Shown: piece by piece, positions 51,511-59,937 of the stretch
How the letters are laid out: each line of letters begins with the position of its first letter
How positions within the stretch are numbered: position 1 is the stretch's first letter
DNA from: Saccharothrix carnea
GTDB taxonomy: Bacteria > Actinomycetota > Actinomycetes > Mycobacteriales > Pseudonocardiaceae
DNA length: 64,000 bases
Direction of reading: 5' to 3'
NCBI RefSeq assembly: GCF_003014735.1
Contig: NZ_PYAX01000013.1
Span: forward strand, 62,001 to 126,000
Position numbers and translations under genes: made by a program
The notes under the pieces: generated by a model
Database searches by the model: none
Seen by the model: the letters and a program-made list of their open reading frames with translations, nothing else
Told to the model about the DNA's origin: nothing

Positions 51511-51611
51511 GTCGCGCGCCAGGGATTGCGGGTGGTGCTCGGCCCGTCACCGGGACGCTTCGCGGAACGGGCGCCGCCGTGAGCGTGCACGACGGCCCCC
51601 GCTCCGGTGGT

Positions 51612-52082
51612 TCAGTCGCTCAGCTCGGCCAGCGCGGCCTTGACCTTCGCCAGCTCGGCCTCCAGCTCCTCCATCCGCGTGCGGTGCTGGGTGCGAGCTG
51701 CCTCGATGACCTCGTCGATGCCGCCTGCGATGTCGTCGTGCAGCTCCTTGGCCGCCCGCGACACCGCCGCGGCCGAGATCTGGAGACCCTGCACGACCCG
51801 CTTGGTGCCGTGCACGAGGTCCGCCTGCCACTCGCCGTCGGCGGTCCCGGTGACGGTCAGCGTCAGCTCGACCGTGCGGGTCTTCTTGGCCGTCGACTTG
51901 GGCCGCTTCACGGGCTTGGCCTCGGCCTCCGCGGGCTTGGCCTCGGCTTCTGCGGCCTGCTCTGCCTGTGCCACGGGTGCGACCTCCTGCTGCACGGGTG
52001 CGGCGGGCGCCTCGGCGTCCACCGTCTCTTCCTGCTCCACGAGCGTGTCCGCCTGCACGTTCTCGTCGTCCTCTCTGCGCAT
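51612..52082 (-). CDS. DUF6319-like protein
   Basis: A 156-residue protein from ATG 52082. An acidic, Ala/Glu/Gln-rich N-terminus (VDAEAPAAPVQQEVAPVAQA) leads to a basic linker (KPVKRPKSTAKKTR). The conserved C-terminus is VELTLTVTGTADGEWQADLV, then LQISAAAVSRAAKELHDDIA and a coiled-coil (RMEELEAELAKVKAALAEL). This matches DUF6319 proteins of actinobacteria, function unknown. Confidence 0.75.
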   Translation of the reverse strand: MRREDDENVQADTLVEQEETVDAEAPAAPVQQEVAPVAQAEQAAEAEAKPAEAEAKPVKRPKSTAKKTRTVELTLTVTGTADGEWQADLVHGTKRVVQGLQISAAAVSRAAKELHDDIAGGIDEVIEAARTQHRTRMEELEAELAKVKAALAELSD

Positions 52083-52161
52083 CCGGCTCGACCCGGCGTG
52101 ATCATAGAACACGTGTTCGATGGTGGGTCGATTGCCCCGCACAGCGTAGGGTGTCGGCCTT

Positions 52162-52524
52162 GTGAGCGGTTGGAGGGACTTCTCCGCTCGCCGGTTCTTG
52201 GACCGGTTGAGCGACGAACTCGGTCTTGCGGCGGTGCTGGCGCCTGGCGTCCTGGCGCCCGGGGTGCTGGCGGCGATCGACCAGCACGGTGCAGCGGTGC
52301 GCGACATCCTCGCGTTCGGCGTGCCCGCGGCGGCGGTGGCCGGTGCGGTGGCGGCCGGTGCGGTGGTGCTGGCCGGGTACGCCAAGGGTGTGCTGGACGA
52401 GGCCAAGGCGCAGGGCTGGGACCTGCCCGCGATCGTGGACTGGGCGAACGCGGACTGGCTCACGTTGAGACTCGTCGCCGTCTGCCACCTGGCCCGGCGT
52501 GACGAACCGGCTCTCGAGGGCTAG
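52162..52524 (+). CDS. DUF6401-like protein
   Basis: A 120-residue protein from GTG 52162. SARRFLDRLSDELGLAAVLA and PGVLAAIDQHGAAVRDILAF match the DUF6401 proteins often noted beside natural-product genes. A hydrophobic Ala/Val-rich segment (VPAAAVAGAVAAGAVVLAGY) follows. No biosynthetic cluster is visible here. Confidence 0.65.
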   Translation: MSGWRDFSARRFLDRLSDELGLAAVLAPGVLAPGVLAAIDQHGAAVRDILAFGVPAAAVAGAVAAGAVVLAGYAKGVLDEAKAQGWDLPAIVDWANADWLTLRLVAVCHLARRDEPALEG

Positions 52525-52637
52525 CGGCCTTCAGAGATCAAAAGCATGTCCTCGCCCGACGACTTCCGGCGAAGACATGATCTTTCACCCCCGAGGCCCT
52601 GCGGCCAGCCGGTGAGGCCCCGCGGCCAGCCGATGAG

Positions 52638-52729
52638 TTGTCCACAGGCCCGCGCCGGCGGCTCGTTCTTGTCGGTGCCCGCCGGCAGAATAAAAGCAGG
52701 GGTCCCCTGGCGGGGACCCCTGCGCAGCG
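52638..52729. repeat. Hairpin repeat, copy 2, with DnaA-box-like site
   Basis: TTGTCCACA at 52638-52646, then GTCGGTGCCC and GCCGGCAGAATAAAA. The stem is GCAGGGGTCCCC (52696-52707) with GGGGACCCCTGC (52712-52723) around TGGC. On the minus strand TTTTATTC follows, so it terminates the channel gene ending at 52737. Confidence 0.8.
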
Positions 52730-52736
52730 ATCGTGG

Positions 52737-53651
52737 TCAGCGCTGCTCACCCGGCGGGTACTGGCCCGGGTGCGGCTGGACCGGGCGGGTCGGCGGGGCC
52801 GCGGGCTGGCCCACCGGCGGGGTCGGCATGCTGGAGGCGTGGGCCGGGGTTTCGGTGATCCTGGTCGTCTGCTCGGCAGGCGAGACGCCCTGCGTCGCCG
52901 TCGCGGTCCGCTGCACGTCCTCACGGCCGCGCTGGTAGGCCTCGGCCTGCGCCTTGGCCTGCGGCGCCTCGTTCTCCGCCTTCGTCAACCAGCCCTCCCA
53001 GCGCTGCTGCATGGGCTTGATCAGGCCACCACCCACGCCGACGACGGCGATACCGCCGATGGTCGCCAGGATGGTGATCAGGATCGGGGTCGTGACGGTG
53101 GTGGCGACGCCGATCTGGTTCAGCGCCGCGATCACGCCGAGCGCGATGATGAACCAAGCGGCGATCTTGCCGAGCGTCGGACCGTAGGACAGGCCGCCGA
53201 GCGCACGCGAGGCGATGTCCTGCACGGCCCGCGCGATGGCGGCGGCGACCACGACGATGATGATCGCGACGATCGCCCGCGGCAGCCAGGCCACGATGTC
53301 GGTCAGCAGGGCGCTCACCGGGTTGGGCCCGAAGACGCCGAACGCGATCTGCAACGCGATCAGCAGCACCGCGTAGTACACGATCTGCGCGACGAGACCG
53401 GAGGCGTCGAACTTGGACCGCGCCAGCGCGTCACCGATCCCACCGCGCTGCACGGCACGGTCGAAGTGGACGCGTTCCAGCACCTTGTTCACCGCCGTGC
53501 GCAGCAACCGGGCGACGATCCACCCGATGAGCAGCACGACGAGGAACCCGACGAGCTTGGGTACGAAGGTCACCACGGAGCGCAGGGCGTCACCGGTGGC
53601 GTCACCGATGCCTTGAGCCTGCACCGTCTGCGCGGCGAGCAGGGCTTTCAT
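52737..53651 (-). CDS. Mechanosensitive-channel-like membrane protein
   Basis: A 304-residue protein with about five membrane helices. LVGFLVVLLIGWIVARLLRT and the repeated IVAWLPRAIVAIIIVVVAAA resemble the transmembrane repeats of small MscS-like/CmpX proteins. The cytoplasmic tail (about residues 230-304) is Gln- and Pro-rich (VGQPAAPPTRPVQPHPGQYP). No Yggb-type beta domain is seen, so channel activity is uncertain. Confidence 0.78.
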   Translation of the reverse strand: MKALLAAQTVQAQGIGDATGDALRSVVTFVPKLVGFLVVLLIGWIVARLLRTAVNKVLERVHFDRAVQRGGIGDALARSKFDASGLVAQIVYYAVLLIALQIAFGVFGPNPVSALLTDIVAWLPRAIVAIIIVVVAAAIARAVQDIASRALGGLSYGPTLGKIAAWFIIALGVIAALNQIGVATTVTTPILITILATIGGIAVVGVGGGLIKPMQQRWEGWLTKAENEAPQAKAQAEAYQRGREDVQRTATATQGVSPAEQTTRITETPAHASSMPTPPVGQPAAPPTRPVQPHPGQYPPGEQR

Positions 53652-53751
53652 CGTCTTCGACCTCCTCGGACGACCGGTTCGTCTCAAGCAACCGGTTACC
53701 CGTGGTGGCCGGGTCAAACCTCGGTCCGCCGAACGGGTGACGCCAACGAGG

Positions 53752-53973
53752 TCAGACCTCGGGCGGCAGCCGCACGGCGCGGTCCACTTCGACGTGCGAG
53801 ACGCCGGGCACGGCACCGAGCAGGTCGCCCACTCCGGGGGCGACCGACCCGGTGACCACGCCCAACCCCTCCAACACGCCCTCCACCACCATCCCGGCGT
53901 CACGCAGCGCCGTCACGACGGTGGGCAGCTCGGCCAGGCTGTCGTCGGCGACCGAGACCACGACCTTGTCCAC
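53752..53973 (-). CDS. Small I9-inhibitor-like protein next to S8 protease
   Basis: A 73-residue protein from GTG 53973. VVVSVADDSLAELPTVVTAL, then GVLEGLGVVTGSVAPG and VPGVSHVEVDRAVRLPP follows the beta-alpha-beta order of protease propeptides (inhibitor I9). Similar small proteins beside S8 peptidases are sometimes mislabelled ketohydroxyglutarate aldolase. It starts 18 bases after the protease stop and probably shares its transcript. Confidence 0.65.
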   Translation of the reverse strand: MDKVVVSVADDSLAELPTVVTALRDAGMVVEGVLEGLGVVTGSVAPGVGDLLGAVPGVSHVEVDRAVRLPPEV

Positions 53974-53991
53974 GGGCGCCTCCGGCGGGCC

Positions 53992-55188
53992 TCAGGGAGA
54001 TTGCACCAATCCTGCACCCACATCGGTGGAAGGCAAGCCCAGCCGACGAGCGGCCTGCGACAACCTCGCCCACAGCTCCCACCCGCGCGCGTTGTGCTTC
54101 TCCGCGACGAGCGCCGCGACGCCCGCGACGTGCGGCGTGGCCATGCTGGTGCCCTGGATGCGCTTGTGCATGCCCAGGCCACCGTCCTCCTTGTTCCAGC
54201 TGGAGTACACGTCCACCCCGGGGCCGACGATGTCGACCTGGCCGATGGTGTCCGCCGTCCCGCAGGAGAAGATCGCGATGGCCCGGTTCACGTCCACCGC
54301 GCCCACGGCGAGGATCGACGGGCAGTTGGCCGGGTGGCCCACCGGCGCGACCTTGCCCGGCCGGTTGCTCTCGTTGCCCGCCGCCGCGATGATCAACGTG
54401 CCCTTCGCCATCGCGCGCGTGGCGGCCTGCTCGAAGATCTGCGAGTGCGGCGTGCCCGGCCGCACGGCCGCGCCCAGCGACATCGAGACGACCGCGCAGT
54501 TGTTGGCGATGGCCCACTCGATACCGGCCAGGATGCCGCTGTCGGTGCCGCTGCCCCGGTTCGACAGCACCTTGCCCGCGTAGATCTCCGCCTCGAACGC
54601 GACCCCGTAGCCCGGCCCGCCACTGGCGGCCTTGCGCGGACCCGCGGCGGAACCGATGCAGTGCGTGCCGTGGCCGTGCGCGTCGTCCACCGTCTCACCG
54701 GTGATGAACGACTGCGTGATCACGGCGCGGCCCGCGAAGTCGGGGTGCGCGACGGTGAAACCGGTGTCGAGCACGGCGACGCGCACGCCCTTGCCGGTGG
54801 CCGAGCTGATGTTCGCGCCCACGGCCTGCAGGCCCCAGGTGAACACGGACTCGTCCACCGCAGCGGCCTCGTCGGTGCCCGTGGCCGGTGGCGCGGTGTA
54901 GGCGTGCACGACGCGCTCGGCCTCGACCACGGCGATGGGGCCCGGCGCCTCGGCGGCGCGGGTCAGCTGCTGGACCTGGTCCGGCGTCGCGTTGACCACG
55001 GCCACGCCCAGGTCCTGGAAGATGACGCCGTCCGCGGCGGCGAGCTCCGCTCTGGTCGCGGACTCCGCGGTGCTCGCGGCGCTGATCCCGGCGACCCGGT
55101 TCATCTCCCGCGCACCGGCCGCGACCGACTTGTCGTCGAGGAGCACGAGGTAGCGACCAGTGGTCTCGACGTCCGTTGGCTGTGACAT
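53992..55188 (-). CDS. S8 subtilisin-type serine protease without signal peptide
   Basis: A 398-residue subtilase. The catalytic triad is Asp141 (VAVLDTGF), His173 (DAHGHGTHC) and Ser348 (GTSMATPH), with oxyanion Asn272 (AAAGNES). Residues 1-110 resemble an I9 propeptide (GRYLVLLDDKSVAAGAREMN). There is no hydrophobic N-terminus after ATG 55188, so it is probably intracellular or exported by a non-Sec route. A short I9-like gene lies directly downstream. Confidence 0.88.
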   Translation of the reverse strand: MSQPTDVETTGRYLVLLDDKSVAAGAREMNRVAGISAASTAESATRAELAAADGVIFQDLGVAVVNATPDQVQQLTRAAEAPGPIAVVEAERVVHAYTAPPATGTDEAAAVDESVFTWGLQAVGANISSATGKGVRVAVLDTGFTVAHPDFAGRAVITQSFITGETVDDAHGHGTHCIGSAAGPRKAASGGPGYGVAFEAEIYAGKVLSNRGSGTDSGILAGIEWAIANNCAVVSMSLGAAVRPGTPHSQIFEQAATRAMAKGTLIIAAAGNESNRPGKVAPVGHPANCPSILAVGAVDVNRAIAIFSCGTADTIGQVDIVGPGVDVYSSWNKEDGGLGMHKRIQGTSMATPHVAGVAALVAEKHNARGWELWARLSQAARRLGLPSTDVGAGLVQSP

Positions 55189-55327
55189 TGACGACCCCCT
55201 TCGGGGTGGGACGGCAGTCAGGTGTAACGCGAACCCACGCGCGTGCTCAATCGACCGGAAGTGTTGCCGTTGGCGCGAACGTGGTCGTATGCCGTAGTGG
55301 AGTCGTCGGGACGGGAAGAGATACAGG

Positions 55328-56512
55328 TCAGGCGGTTGCCGGAGCAGTACCACGCTTTCGGGTGAACTTCTTGGCCAACGGTTCCACCACGCGTGCCGCG
55401 ACCGGCCCGAGCACCGCCATCAACAGCACGTACGCCGTCGCCAGCGCCGCCAGCTCACCGTCCACCGCGCCGGACGCCACCGTCAACGACGCGATCACGA
55501 TCGAGAACTCGCCCCGCGCCACCAGTGCCGCGCCCGCCCGGGCCCGGCCCATCCGCCCGATGCCCTGCCGCCGCGCGGCCCACCACCCGGTGGCCACCTT
55601 CGTCACCGTCGTCACCGCGGCCAGCGCCACCGCCAGCCCCAGCACCGGCGGGATCGACGCCGGATCGGTGTTCAGGCCGAACACCACGAAGAACATCGCC
55701 GCGAACAGGTCGCGCAACGGCTCCAGCATCCGGGTCGCGTTCTCCGCCGTCGACCCGGAGATCGCGATGCCCAGCAGGAACGCGCCCACCGCCGCCGACA
55801 CCTGCAGCTGCGACGCCACGCCCGCGACCAGCAGCGCCGCGCCCAGCACCTTGAGGAGGAACACCTCGGGGTCGGGGCTGTCCACCACCGCCGACACGTA
55901 CCGGCCGAACTTCAGAGCGATGACCAGGACCACGGTGATCGCGGCCAGCGAGATGCCCACCGCGCTCAACCCGCCGAGGAAGCTCACGCCCGCCAGCACG
56001 GCGGTCAGGATCGGCAGGTAGACCGCCATCGCCAGGTCCTCGAACACCAGCACCGACAGCACCACCGGCGTCTCCCGGTTGCCCAGCCGGCCCAGGTCGC
56101 CGAGCACCTTGGCGATGATCCCGGACGACGAGATGTAGGTGACGCCGCCCATCGCCAGGGCGCCCACCGGGCCCCAGCCCAGGATCAACGCCGCGATCAC
56201 GCCCGGCGTCGCGTTCAGCACGATGTCCACGAGCCCGGCCGTCCACGACCGCTTGAGCCCGGTCATCAGCTCGGCGGCCGAGTACTCCAGGCCGAGCAGG
56301 AGCAGCAGGAGGATGACGCCGATCTCGCTGGACAGGTGCGTGAAGTCCTCGATGCCGTGCAGCGGCACCAGGCCGCCCTGCCCGAAGGCCAGGCCGCCGA
56401 TCAGGTAGAGCGGGATCGGGGAGATGCCGACCCGCCACGCCATCTTGCCGAGCAGGCCCAGCCCGAAGAAGACCGCGCCGAGTTGGATCAGTGCGATTGC
56501 GGTGCTGTGCAA
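55328..56512 (-). CDS. Cation/proton antiporter, KhtU-like
   Basis: A 394-residue CPA2 antiporter with about twelve helices. LYLIGGLAFGQGGLVPLHGI, VILLLLLLGLEYSAAELMTG and ARAGAALVARGEFSIVIASL are family blocks. A TTG at 56512 was chosen as start because homologues begin with a similar HSTAIALIQLGAV helix and no GTG or ATG fits. It lies 5 bases after a TrkA-C/KhtT-like gene, as in KhtTU systems that expel K+ in exchange for H+. Confidence 0.83.
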   Translation of the reverse strand: MHSTAIALIQLGAVFFGLGLLGKMAWRVGISPIPLYLIGGLAFGQGGLVPLHGIEDFTHLSSEIGVILLLLLLGLEYSAAELMTGLKRSWTAGLVDIVLNATPGVIAALILGWGPVGALAMGGVTYISSSGIIAKVLGDLGRLGNRETPVVLSVLVFEDLAMAVYLPILTAVLAGVSFLGGLSAVGISLAAITVVLVIALKFGRYVSAVVDSPDPEVFLLKVLGAALLVAGVASQLQVSAAVGAFLLGIAISGSTAENATRMLEPLRDLFAAMFFVVFGLNTDPASIPPVLGLAVALAAVTTVTKVATGWWAARRQGIGRMGRARAGAALVARGEFSIVIASLTVASGAVDGELAALATAYVLLMAVLGPVAARVVEPLAKKFTRKRGTAPATA

Positions 56513-56517
56513 GGTGC

Positions 56518-57000
56518 TCAGCCACCACCCAGCAACTCGGCCGCGGCGCTCAGGCCGTCCGCCGTGCCGACCACGACGACGAGGTCGCCGCCCGCGAAGA
56601 CGAAGTCCGGGCGCGGTGACGGGTGCACCGAGCCCGCGCGCACGACGGCCACGATGGACGCGCCGGTGCGGGTGCGCAGCTCGGTCTCGGCCAGCGGGCT
56701 GCCGTCGAACCGGGCGCCGGGCGGGATCGGGAACTGCTTGGTGGAGATGCCCGCGACCTCGCGCTGCTGCTCCTGCAGGTGCGCGACCAGCTGCGGCGAG
56801 CCGAGCAGGCCCGCCAGCGTGCTCGCCTCGGCGGCCGTGAGGGCTATCGACGCCGTGCAATCGTCAGGGTCTTCCAGGGACGAGACGATCAGCTCGAACT
56901 TGCCGTCACGGTGGGTGATCACCCCGATCCGTCGGCCCGCGCGGATCATGAAGTCCTGACGGGTGCCGATCCCCGGAAGCGGCGTCACCTCGACGTTCAC
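56518..57000 (-). CDS. TrkA-C domain regulator, KhtT-like
   Basis: A 160-residue soluble protein from GTG 57000. The N-terminal domain (VNVEVTPLPGIGTRQDFMIR) leads to a C-terminal RCK_C/TrkA-C domain (GSPLAETELRTRTGASIVAV; PDFVFAGGDLVVVVGTADGL). KhtT proteins gate the antiporter and in Bacillus bind c-di-AMP. It is divergent from the DUF1015 gene with only 19 bases between starts. Confidence 0.85.
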   Translation of the reverse strand: MNVEVTPLPGIGTRQDFMIRAGRRIGVITHRDGKFELIVSSLEDPDDCTASIALTAAEASTLAGLLGSPQLVAHLQEQQREVAGISTKQFPIPPGARFDGSPLAETELRTRTGASIVAVVRAGSVHPSPRPDFVFAGGDLVVVVGTADGLSAAAELLGGG

Positions 57001-57019
57001 AGCATGTGATCCTAGACGA

Positions 57020-58129
57020 GTGAGTACACGTGTTCGGGCGATCAGCCGGGGTTGGGTGGTCCGCGACCGGGTGCCCGGACCGGACGTGGACGAGTTCGCC
57101 GAGCCGGAGCGGATCGTCGCCGCCCTGGCCCGCGCCCGCCCAGGCACGTTGCTGGCCGTGCAACACCCCCACCGCACACCTGCCTCGCTGGCCGCCGGGT
57201 TGTCGCTGCTCGACGCCCTGCCGCACGCCGTCGCCGAACTCGCCCACCTGCGCCGCACCGCCTACCGCGAGGTGCGGGACGTCGTCGCGCCCTACCGGGT
57301 GGACGGCCCGGACGGCACCGCGCACGGGCTGCTGTGCCTGGTCGACCCGGCGGCGGTCGGGCACACCGAGGACGTGTACCCCGACGTGGTCGCCGAACGG
57401 GCGCGCGTGCTGTCCGGCCTGGGCTGCGTGACCAGCGCCGCGATGCTCGTGCCGGTGGCCCGCGAGGTCCGGCTGACCCGGCTGGTGGCGGAGGTCGACG
57501 ACGAGCCCGCGGTGTCCGTGGTCGACCCGGGCGGGCGGCGGCACTGGCTGTGGCTCGTGGGTCCGGGCCCTCGCCAGGACGCCCTCCTGGAAGCCGCGGG
57601 CGAGCACCCGTTGATGGTGGCCGACGGCAACCACCGGGTGGCCGCGTCGGCCGGGCTGTCCGGCCTGTTGGCGCTGGTCACGGCCGGTCCGGACCTGCGG
57701 GTCGGGCCGATCCACCGTGCCGTGGCGGGCTCCGGGCTGGCGTTGGCCGACATGGTGGCCGCGTGGCGCGCGCTCGGGCTGGTGGTGACACCGGTCGACG
57801 CCGCGACCCGGCCGTCACCGGGTGTGGTGGTCGCGGTGGCGGGATCGTCCGCGGTGCGGGTCGAGCTGCCATCGGCGGGCGTGGACCACGCGTTCGTCGA
57901 GGCCGTGCTGTTGGACAAGGCGCTCGGCTTGGACCCGGAGAGCCCGCACGTGCGGCCGGTGACCGGTGACGTGCCAGACGGCGCGTCCGTGGACGCCGTC
58001 CTGCTGATCGCCGCCGTGCCTCTGGAGGACGTGCTGGCCGTGCACGAAGCCGGTGGCCGGATGCCGCGCAAGAGCACCTACTTCGCGCCGAAGCCGCGCA
58101 GCGGGCTCCTGCTCGCCGACCTGGACTGA
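57020..58129 (+). CDS. DUF1015 family protein
   Basis: A 369-residue protein from GTG 57020. DGNHRVAASAGL and the ending GRMPRKSTYFAPKPRSGLLL are the DUF1015 signatures. The family is conserved, sometimes near D-3-phosphoglycerate dehydrogenase genes, and has no proven activity. It shares a very short divergent region with the KhtT-like gene. Confidence 0.85.
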   Translation: MSTRVRAISRGWVVRDRVPGPDVDEFAEPERIVAALARARPGTLLAVQHPHRTPASLAAGLSLLDALPHAVAELAHLRRTAYREVRDVVAPYRVDGPDGTAHGLLCLVDPAAVGHTEDVYPDVVAERARVLSGLGCVTSAAMLVPVAREVRLTRLVAEVDDEPAVSVVDPGGRRHWLWLVGPGPRQDALLEAAGEHPLMVADGNHRVAASAGLSGLLALVTAGPDLRVGPIHRAVAGSGLALADMVAAWRALGLVVTPVDAATRPSPGVVVAVAGSSAVRVELPSAGVDHAFVEAVLLDKALGLDPESPHVRPVTGDVPDGASVDAVLLIAAVPLEDVLAVHEAGGRMPRKSTYFAPKPRSGLLLADLD

Positions 58130-58142
58130 CCCAGCCCGCGAG

Positions 58143-58254
58143 TTGTCCACAGACCTGTGAGTTGTCCACAGGGCAGCGGCCGAGCACCCGACACCGTCCG
58201 ACCCCGCCGGCAGAATAAAAGCAGGGGTCCCCTGGCGGGTACCCCTGCGAAGCG
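58143..58254. repeat. Hairpin repeat, copy 3, with two DnaA-box-like sites
   Basis: TTGTCCACA at 58143-58151 and 58162-58170, then GCCGGCAGAATAAAA and stem GCAGGGGTCCCC (58221-58232) with GGGTACCCCTGC (58237-58248), which has one mismatch. The 44 bases from GCCGGCAG to AGCG match copy 2 except for two positions. Confidence 0.8.
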
Positions 58255-58277
58255 TTCGCCGAGGCGGCCGCCGACGT

Positions 58278-58325
58278 GGCGTTCGGCAACCCCGGCGTTC
58301 GGCGACTTCGGCGTTCGGCGGCCGG
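58278..58325. repeat. 16-base tandem repeat, three units
   Basis: GGCGTTCGGC recurs at 58278, 58294 and 58310, each followed by a different 6-base spacer (AACCCC, GACTTC, GGCCGG), giving a 16-base period. Confidence 0.8.
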
Positions 58326-58567
58326 GCCCGCGACGACGAGCAGCGGCGCCCGTGACAACGACAAGCGGCGGCTCCCAGTGGTGGGCGCTGGTCGTCGTGC
58401 GGCGACCGGAAGGCCTGCTGTCTCCCGGATCGAGGGCGAGTGGGTACCGGGCCGCGGTCGCCGTGGCGCGGGCGAGTGGGCGACCGACCACCTGATGCGG
58501 GTGTGACGGGCCGCACCAGGCACAATTGGAGGTTGACGACCGTCGTCGCGTTGAGGAGGAATACCCC

Positions 58568-59296
58568 GTGGGACACGGTGAGCTGCGTGGCGTGGTGGCC
58601 CTCGACGGCCCCTCCGGCACCGGCAAGTCCTCCGCAGCGCGCCGCCTCGCGGCCACTCTCGGCGCGCGCTACCTCGACACCGGGGCGATGTACCGCGCGG
58701 TCACGCTCGCCGTGCTGCGCGCAGGCGTCGACCTCGCCGACGCGGCCGAGGTCGCCGAGGTCGCGGGCGCCGCACTGGTCGTCCAGGGCACCGACCCGGA
58801 CCGCTCGACCACCTTCCTCGACGGCGACGACGTCGGCGTGGAGATCCGCGGCCCCGAGGTGACGCTGGCCGTGTCACCGGTGTCGGCCGTGGCCGCGGTC
58901 CGTGAACTGCTGGTCGCCGAACAGCGCCGGATCATCGCACGGGCGTTGGACGAGGCGGGCGGCATCGTGGTGGAAGGCCGGGACATCGGCACCGCCGTCG
59001 TGCCCGACGCGCCGCTCAAGGTCTACCTGACCGCCGACGCCGAGGCCCGCGCCCAGCGCCGCGCCAAGCAGGACAGCGCGTCCGGCCGCGAGGCCACGCT
59101 GGACGCCACGCTCGCCGACGTGCAGCGGCGCGACGCCTACGACTCGTCACGGGCGGTGTCGCCGTTGCGCGCCGCCGAGGACGCGGTCGTGCTCGACACG
59201 ACCACGCTCGACCTGCCGGGCACCCTGGCCGCGCTGCTCGAACTCGTGGACGCCCACGGGCTGCTGGCCCAGCCGAGCGGACGGGTGCGCGGGTGA
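58568..59296 (+). CDS. cmk: Cytidylate kinase
   Basis: A 242-residue kinase from GTG 58568 behind GAGGAGGA. VALDGPSGTGKSSAARRLAA is the P-loop, YLDTGAMYRAVT the CMP-binding motif, VEGRDIGTAVVPDAPLKVYL the core, and RRDAYDSSRAVSPLRAAEDA the lid/C-terminal block. It phosphorylates CMP and dCMP. First gene of the common cmk-plsC-der operon; the genes overlap by 4 bases. Confidence 0.95.
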   Translation: MGHGELRGVVALDGPSGTGKSSAARRLAATLGARYLDTGAMYRAVTLAVLRAGVDLADAAEVAEVAGAALVVQGTDPDRSTTFLDGDDVGVEIRGPEVTLAVSPVSAVAAVRELLVAEQRRIIARALDEAGGIVVEGRDIGTAVVPDAPLKVYLTADAEARAQRRAKQDSASGREATLDATLADVQRRDAYDSSRAVSPLRAAEDAVVLDTTTLDLPGTLAALLELVDAHGLLAQPSGRVRG

Positions 59297-59937
59297 CCGA
59301 CCAGCTCCCCGAGGGGTCGGCGCCCTGGCTGCACGACGTCGGCCGGTGGATCGCGCGCGGACCGCTCCGGGCGGGGTTCCGGGTCCGGGCACGTGGCGTC
59401 TCGCGGATCCCGCTCGAAGGCCCCGTGGTCGTCGTGGCCAACCACAGCTCGATGGCGGACGGGCCGATCCTGTTGGGAGTCCTGCCCCGGCGTGTGGTGT
59501 TCTTGATCAAGCAGGAGATGTTCAAGGGCGTGGTGGGCACGCTGCTGCGCAAGATCGGCCAACTGGCCGTGCGGCGCGGCGCGCCCGACCGGGCGCCACT
59601 GCTGGCCGCGCAGCGGGTGCTGCGGGCCGGTGGCGTGGTCGGGGTGTTCCCCGAGGGCACCCGCGGCACGGGTGACGTGGCCGAGGCGCAGGCGGGCGCG
59701 GCGTGGCTCGCCCGCTCGACCGGCGCGGTCGTCGTGCCCGTCGCGTGCCGGGGCACCCTGCGCCCGGCCGGAACCCGACGGCGGTTCCGGCCCGTGGTGG
59801 ACGTGCTCGTGGGTGAGCCGTTCGAGCTGCCGGACGACAGGGGTCGTCAGGCGCTCGTGAAGGCCACCGAGCAGGTCCGCGACCGCTTGGCCACGCTGGT
59901 GGCCGAGCTCGACAGCCAGCGAGGAGAAGTGAAGTGA
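59293..59937 (+). CDS. plsC: 1-acylglycerol-3-phosphate acyltransferase
   Basis: A 214-residue acyltransferase. [13 protein letters not shown] is the HX4D motif, [12 protein letters not shown] the second block, and [13 protein letters not shown] the later strand. It makes phosphatidic acid at the membrane. GTG 59293 overlaps the cmk stop and its own stop overlaps the der start, so the three genes are coupled. Confidence 0.9.
   Translation: MTDQLPEGSAPWLHDVGRWIARGPLRAGFRVRARGVSRIPLEGPVVVVANHSSMADGPILLGVLPRRVVFLIKQEMFKGVVGTLLRKIGQLAVRRGAPDRAPLLAAQRVLRAGGVVGVFPEGTRGTGDVAEAQAGAAWLARSTGAVVVPVACRGTLRPAGTRRRFRPVVDVLVGEPFELPDDRGRQALVKATEQVRDRLATLVAELDSQRGEVK

Larger units (their letters stand above)
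58130..58567. other. 438-base region without a gene
   Basis: It holds two TTGTCCACA sites (58143-58151, 58162-58170), hairpin repeat copy 3 (58205-58254) and a three-unit 16-base tandem array (58278-58325). The rest, up to the GAGGAGGA ribosome binding site of cmk at 58552-58560, is open in several frames but none has protein-like composition. Unlike copies 1 and 2, the hairpin faces no minus-strand gene end. Confidence 0.7.

Noticed and set aside
58143-58170. Two TTGTCCACA boxes as a possible replication origin
   Set aside because: Only two boxes, no dnaA/dnaN/gyr genes nearby and no AT-rich unwinding region; they belong to the dispersed hairpin repeat.
58260-58567. Possible degenerate minus-strand gene ending at hairpin repeat copy 3
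   Set aside because: Frames here are open but have no motif, start signal or stop just before the hairpin as in copies 1 and 2.
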